From the NCBI GenBank assembly GCA_016806145.1, contig CP063167.1:802501-866500 (forward strand): a stretch of DNA of 64,000 bases, written 5' to 3'. The position numbers and the translations under genes were made by a program. How positions within the stretch are numbered: position 1 is the stretch's first letter; each line of letters starts with the position of its first letter. The notes under the pieces were generated by a model. The model made no database searches. It was not told where the DNA came from and worked only from the letters and a program-made list of their open reading frames with translations. This document shows positions 63,879 to 64,000 of the stretch, piece after piece. Source of the DNA: Variovorax paradoxus (lineage in GTDB: Bacteria > Pseudomonadota > Gammaproteobacteria > Burkholderiales > Burkholderiaceae_C).

Positions 63879-64000
63879 TCAATCTGGCCCGGGCAGGCCC
63901 GAGATGGCGGCCGGGCCGCGCTGCACGATAGGCGTGTCCTCGCGATGCGCCAGCACCCAGCGGGCGATCTCGTCCTTGCGCGCGAACCACACGTCCGGCT
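63879..64000 (-). CDS. C-terminus of a likely polysaccharide-deacetylase/allantoinase-family protein (partial)
   Basis: The window cuts this gene; only the last 40 residues are visible, starting PDVWFARKDEIARWVLAHRE and ending at the stop at 63879. The pattern (W-F-A-R then I-A-R-W-x-x-x-H) is like the C-terminal end of NodB/PuuE-type deacetylases, but the short length limits certainty. Confidence 0.5.
   Translation of the reverse strand, partial: PDVWFARKDEIARWVLAHREDTPIVQRGPAAISGLPGPD

Noticed and set aside
1..64000. CRISPR arrays, rRNA or tRNA genes
   Set aside because: No regularly spaced direct repeats, rRNA blocks or cloverleaf-like sequences were recognised while reading both strands; no search tool was available.

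Overview
The window looks like accessory DNA from a GC-rich betaproteobacterium of the order Burkholderiales, probably Comamonadaceae- or Alcaligenaceae-like. The evidence is two Bug/TctC-type tricarboxylate solute receptors, two branched-chain-type ABC importers, many LysR/XRE/MarR regulators next to short catabolic operons, and IS66-type mobile elements. Species cannot be fixed from the sequence alone.

Layout. Positions 1-9.9 kb are gene-poor: broken genes (a frameshifted hemerythrin-like gene), small hypothetical proteins, an ankyrin-repeat protein, a GAF-domain protein, and a tandem Hsp20 pair behind a sigma-32-like promoter. Positions 9901-14140 are an IS66-type transposon with 8-bp target duplications. 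It carries tnpABC plus an AhpD-like gene and an ECF41-type sigma factor, and it splits a small ORF. From 14.3 to 19.2 kb there are a hypothetical protein, a CPA2-type antiporter, and an MDR oxidoreductase divergent from an XRE/MmyB regulator. Positions 19.6-27.2 kb hold a CoA-thioester catabolic cluster of unknown substrate (SDR and PrpF-like isomerase on the minus strand; OB-fold protein, thiolase, SDR, CoA-transferase, crotonase and Bug receptor on the plus strand), followed by a convergent LysR gene.

Positions 28.2-45.5 kb are the centrepiece, a nearly complete picolinate-type (pyridine-2-carboxylate) degradation locus. The plus strand encodes a molybdenum hydroxylase (large, FAD, and an Fe-S subunit fused to a CoxG-like domain), an N-formylmaleamate deformylase and a MarR regulator. 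The minus strand encodes a four-component Rieske oxygenase, an amidohydrolase-type decarboxylase, 2,5-dihydroxypyridine dioxygenase, maleamate amidohydrolase and a complete Liv-type ABC importer, mostly with 4-bp ATGA overlaps. The inferred order is picolinate to 6-hydroxypicolinate, 3,6-dihydroxypicolinate, 2,5-dihydroxypyridine, N-formylmaleamate, maleamate and maleate. A maleate isomerase was not found. Two related palindromes in the divergent promoter region are candidate MarR operators.

Positions 45.6-58.5 kb hold an acyl-CoA dehydrogenase, then a cluster combining a cupin-XRE regulator, a DadA-like D-amino-acid dehydrogenase, an N-acyl-D-amino-acid deacylase, two isonitrile-hydratase-like DJ-1 proteins, an ABC importer with a fused LivH-LivM permease, and a GlxA/AraC regulator. 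I infer a route from isonitrile or N-formyl amino acids to D-amino acids and then keto acids. Positions 59.4-63.3 kb hold a swivel-domain-first aconitase/isopropylmalate-dehydratase fusion, a Bug receptor and a divergent LysR gene. The window ends with a decayed IS66 transposase and the C-terminus of a likely polysaccharide-deacetylase-family protein.
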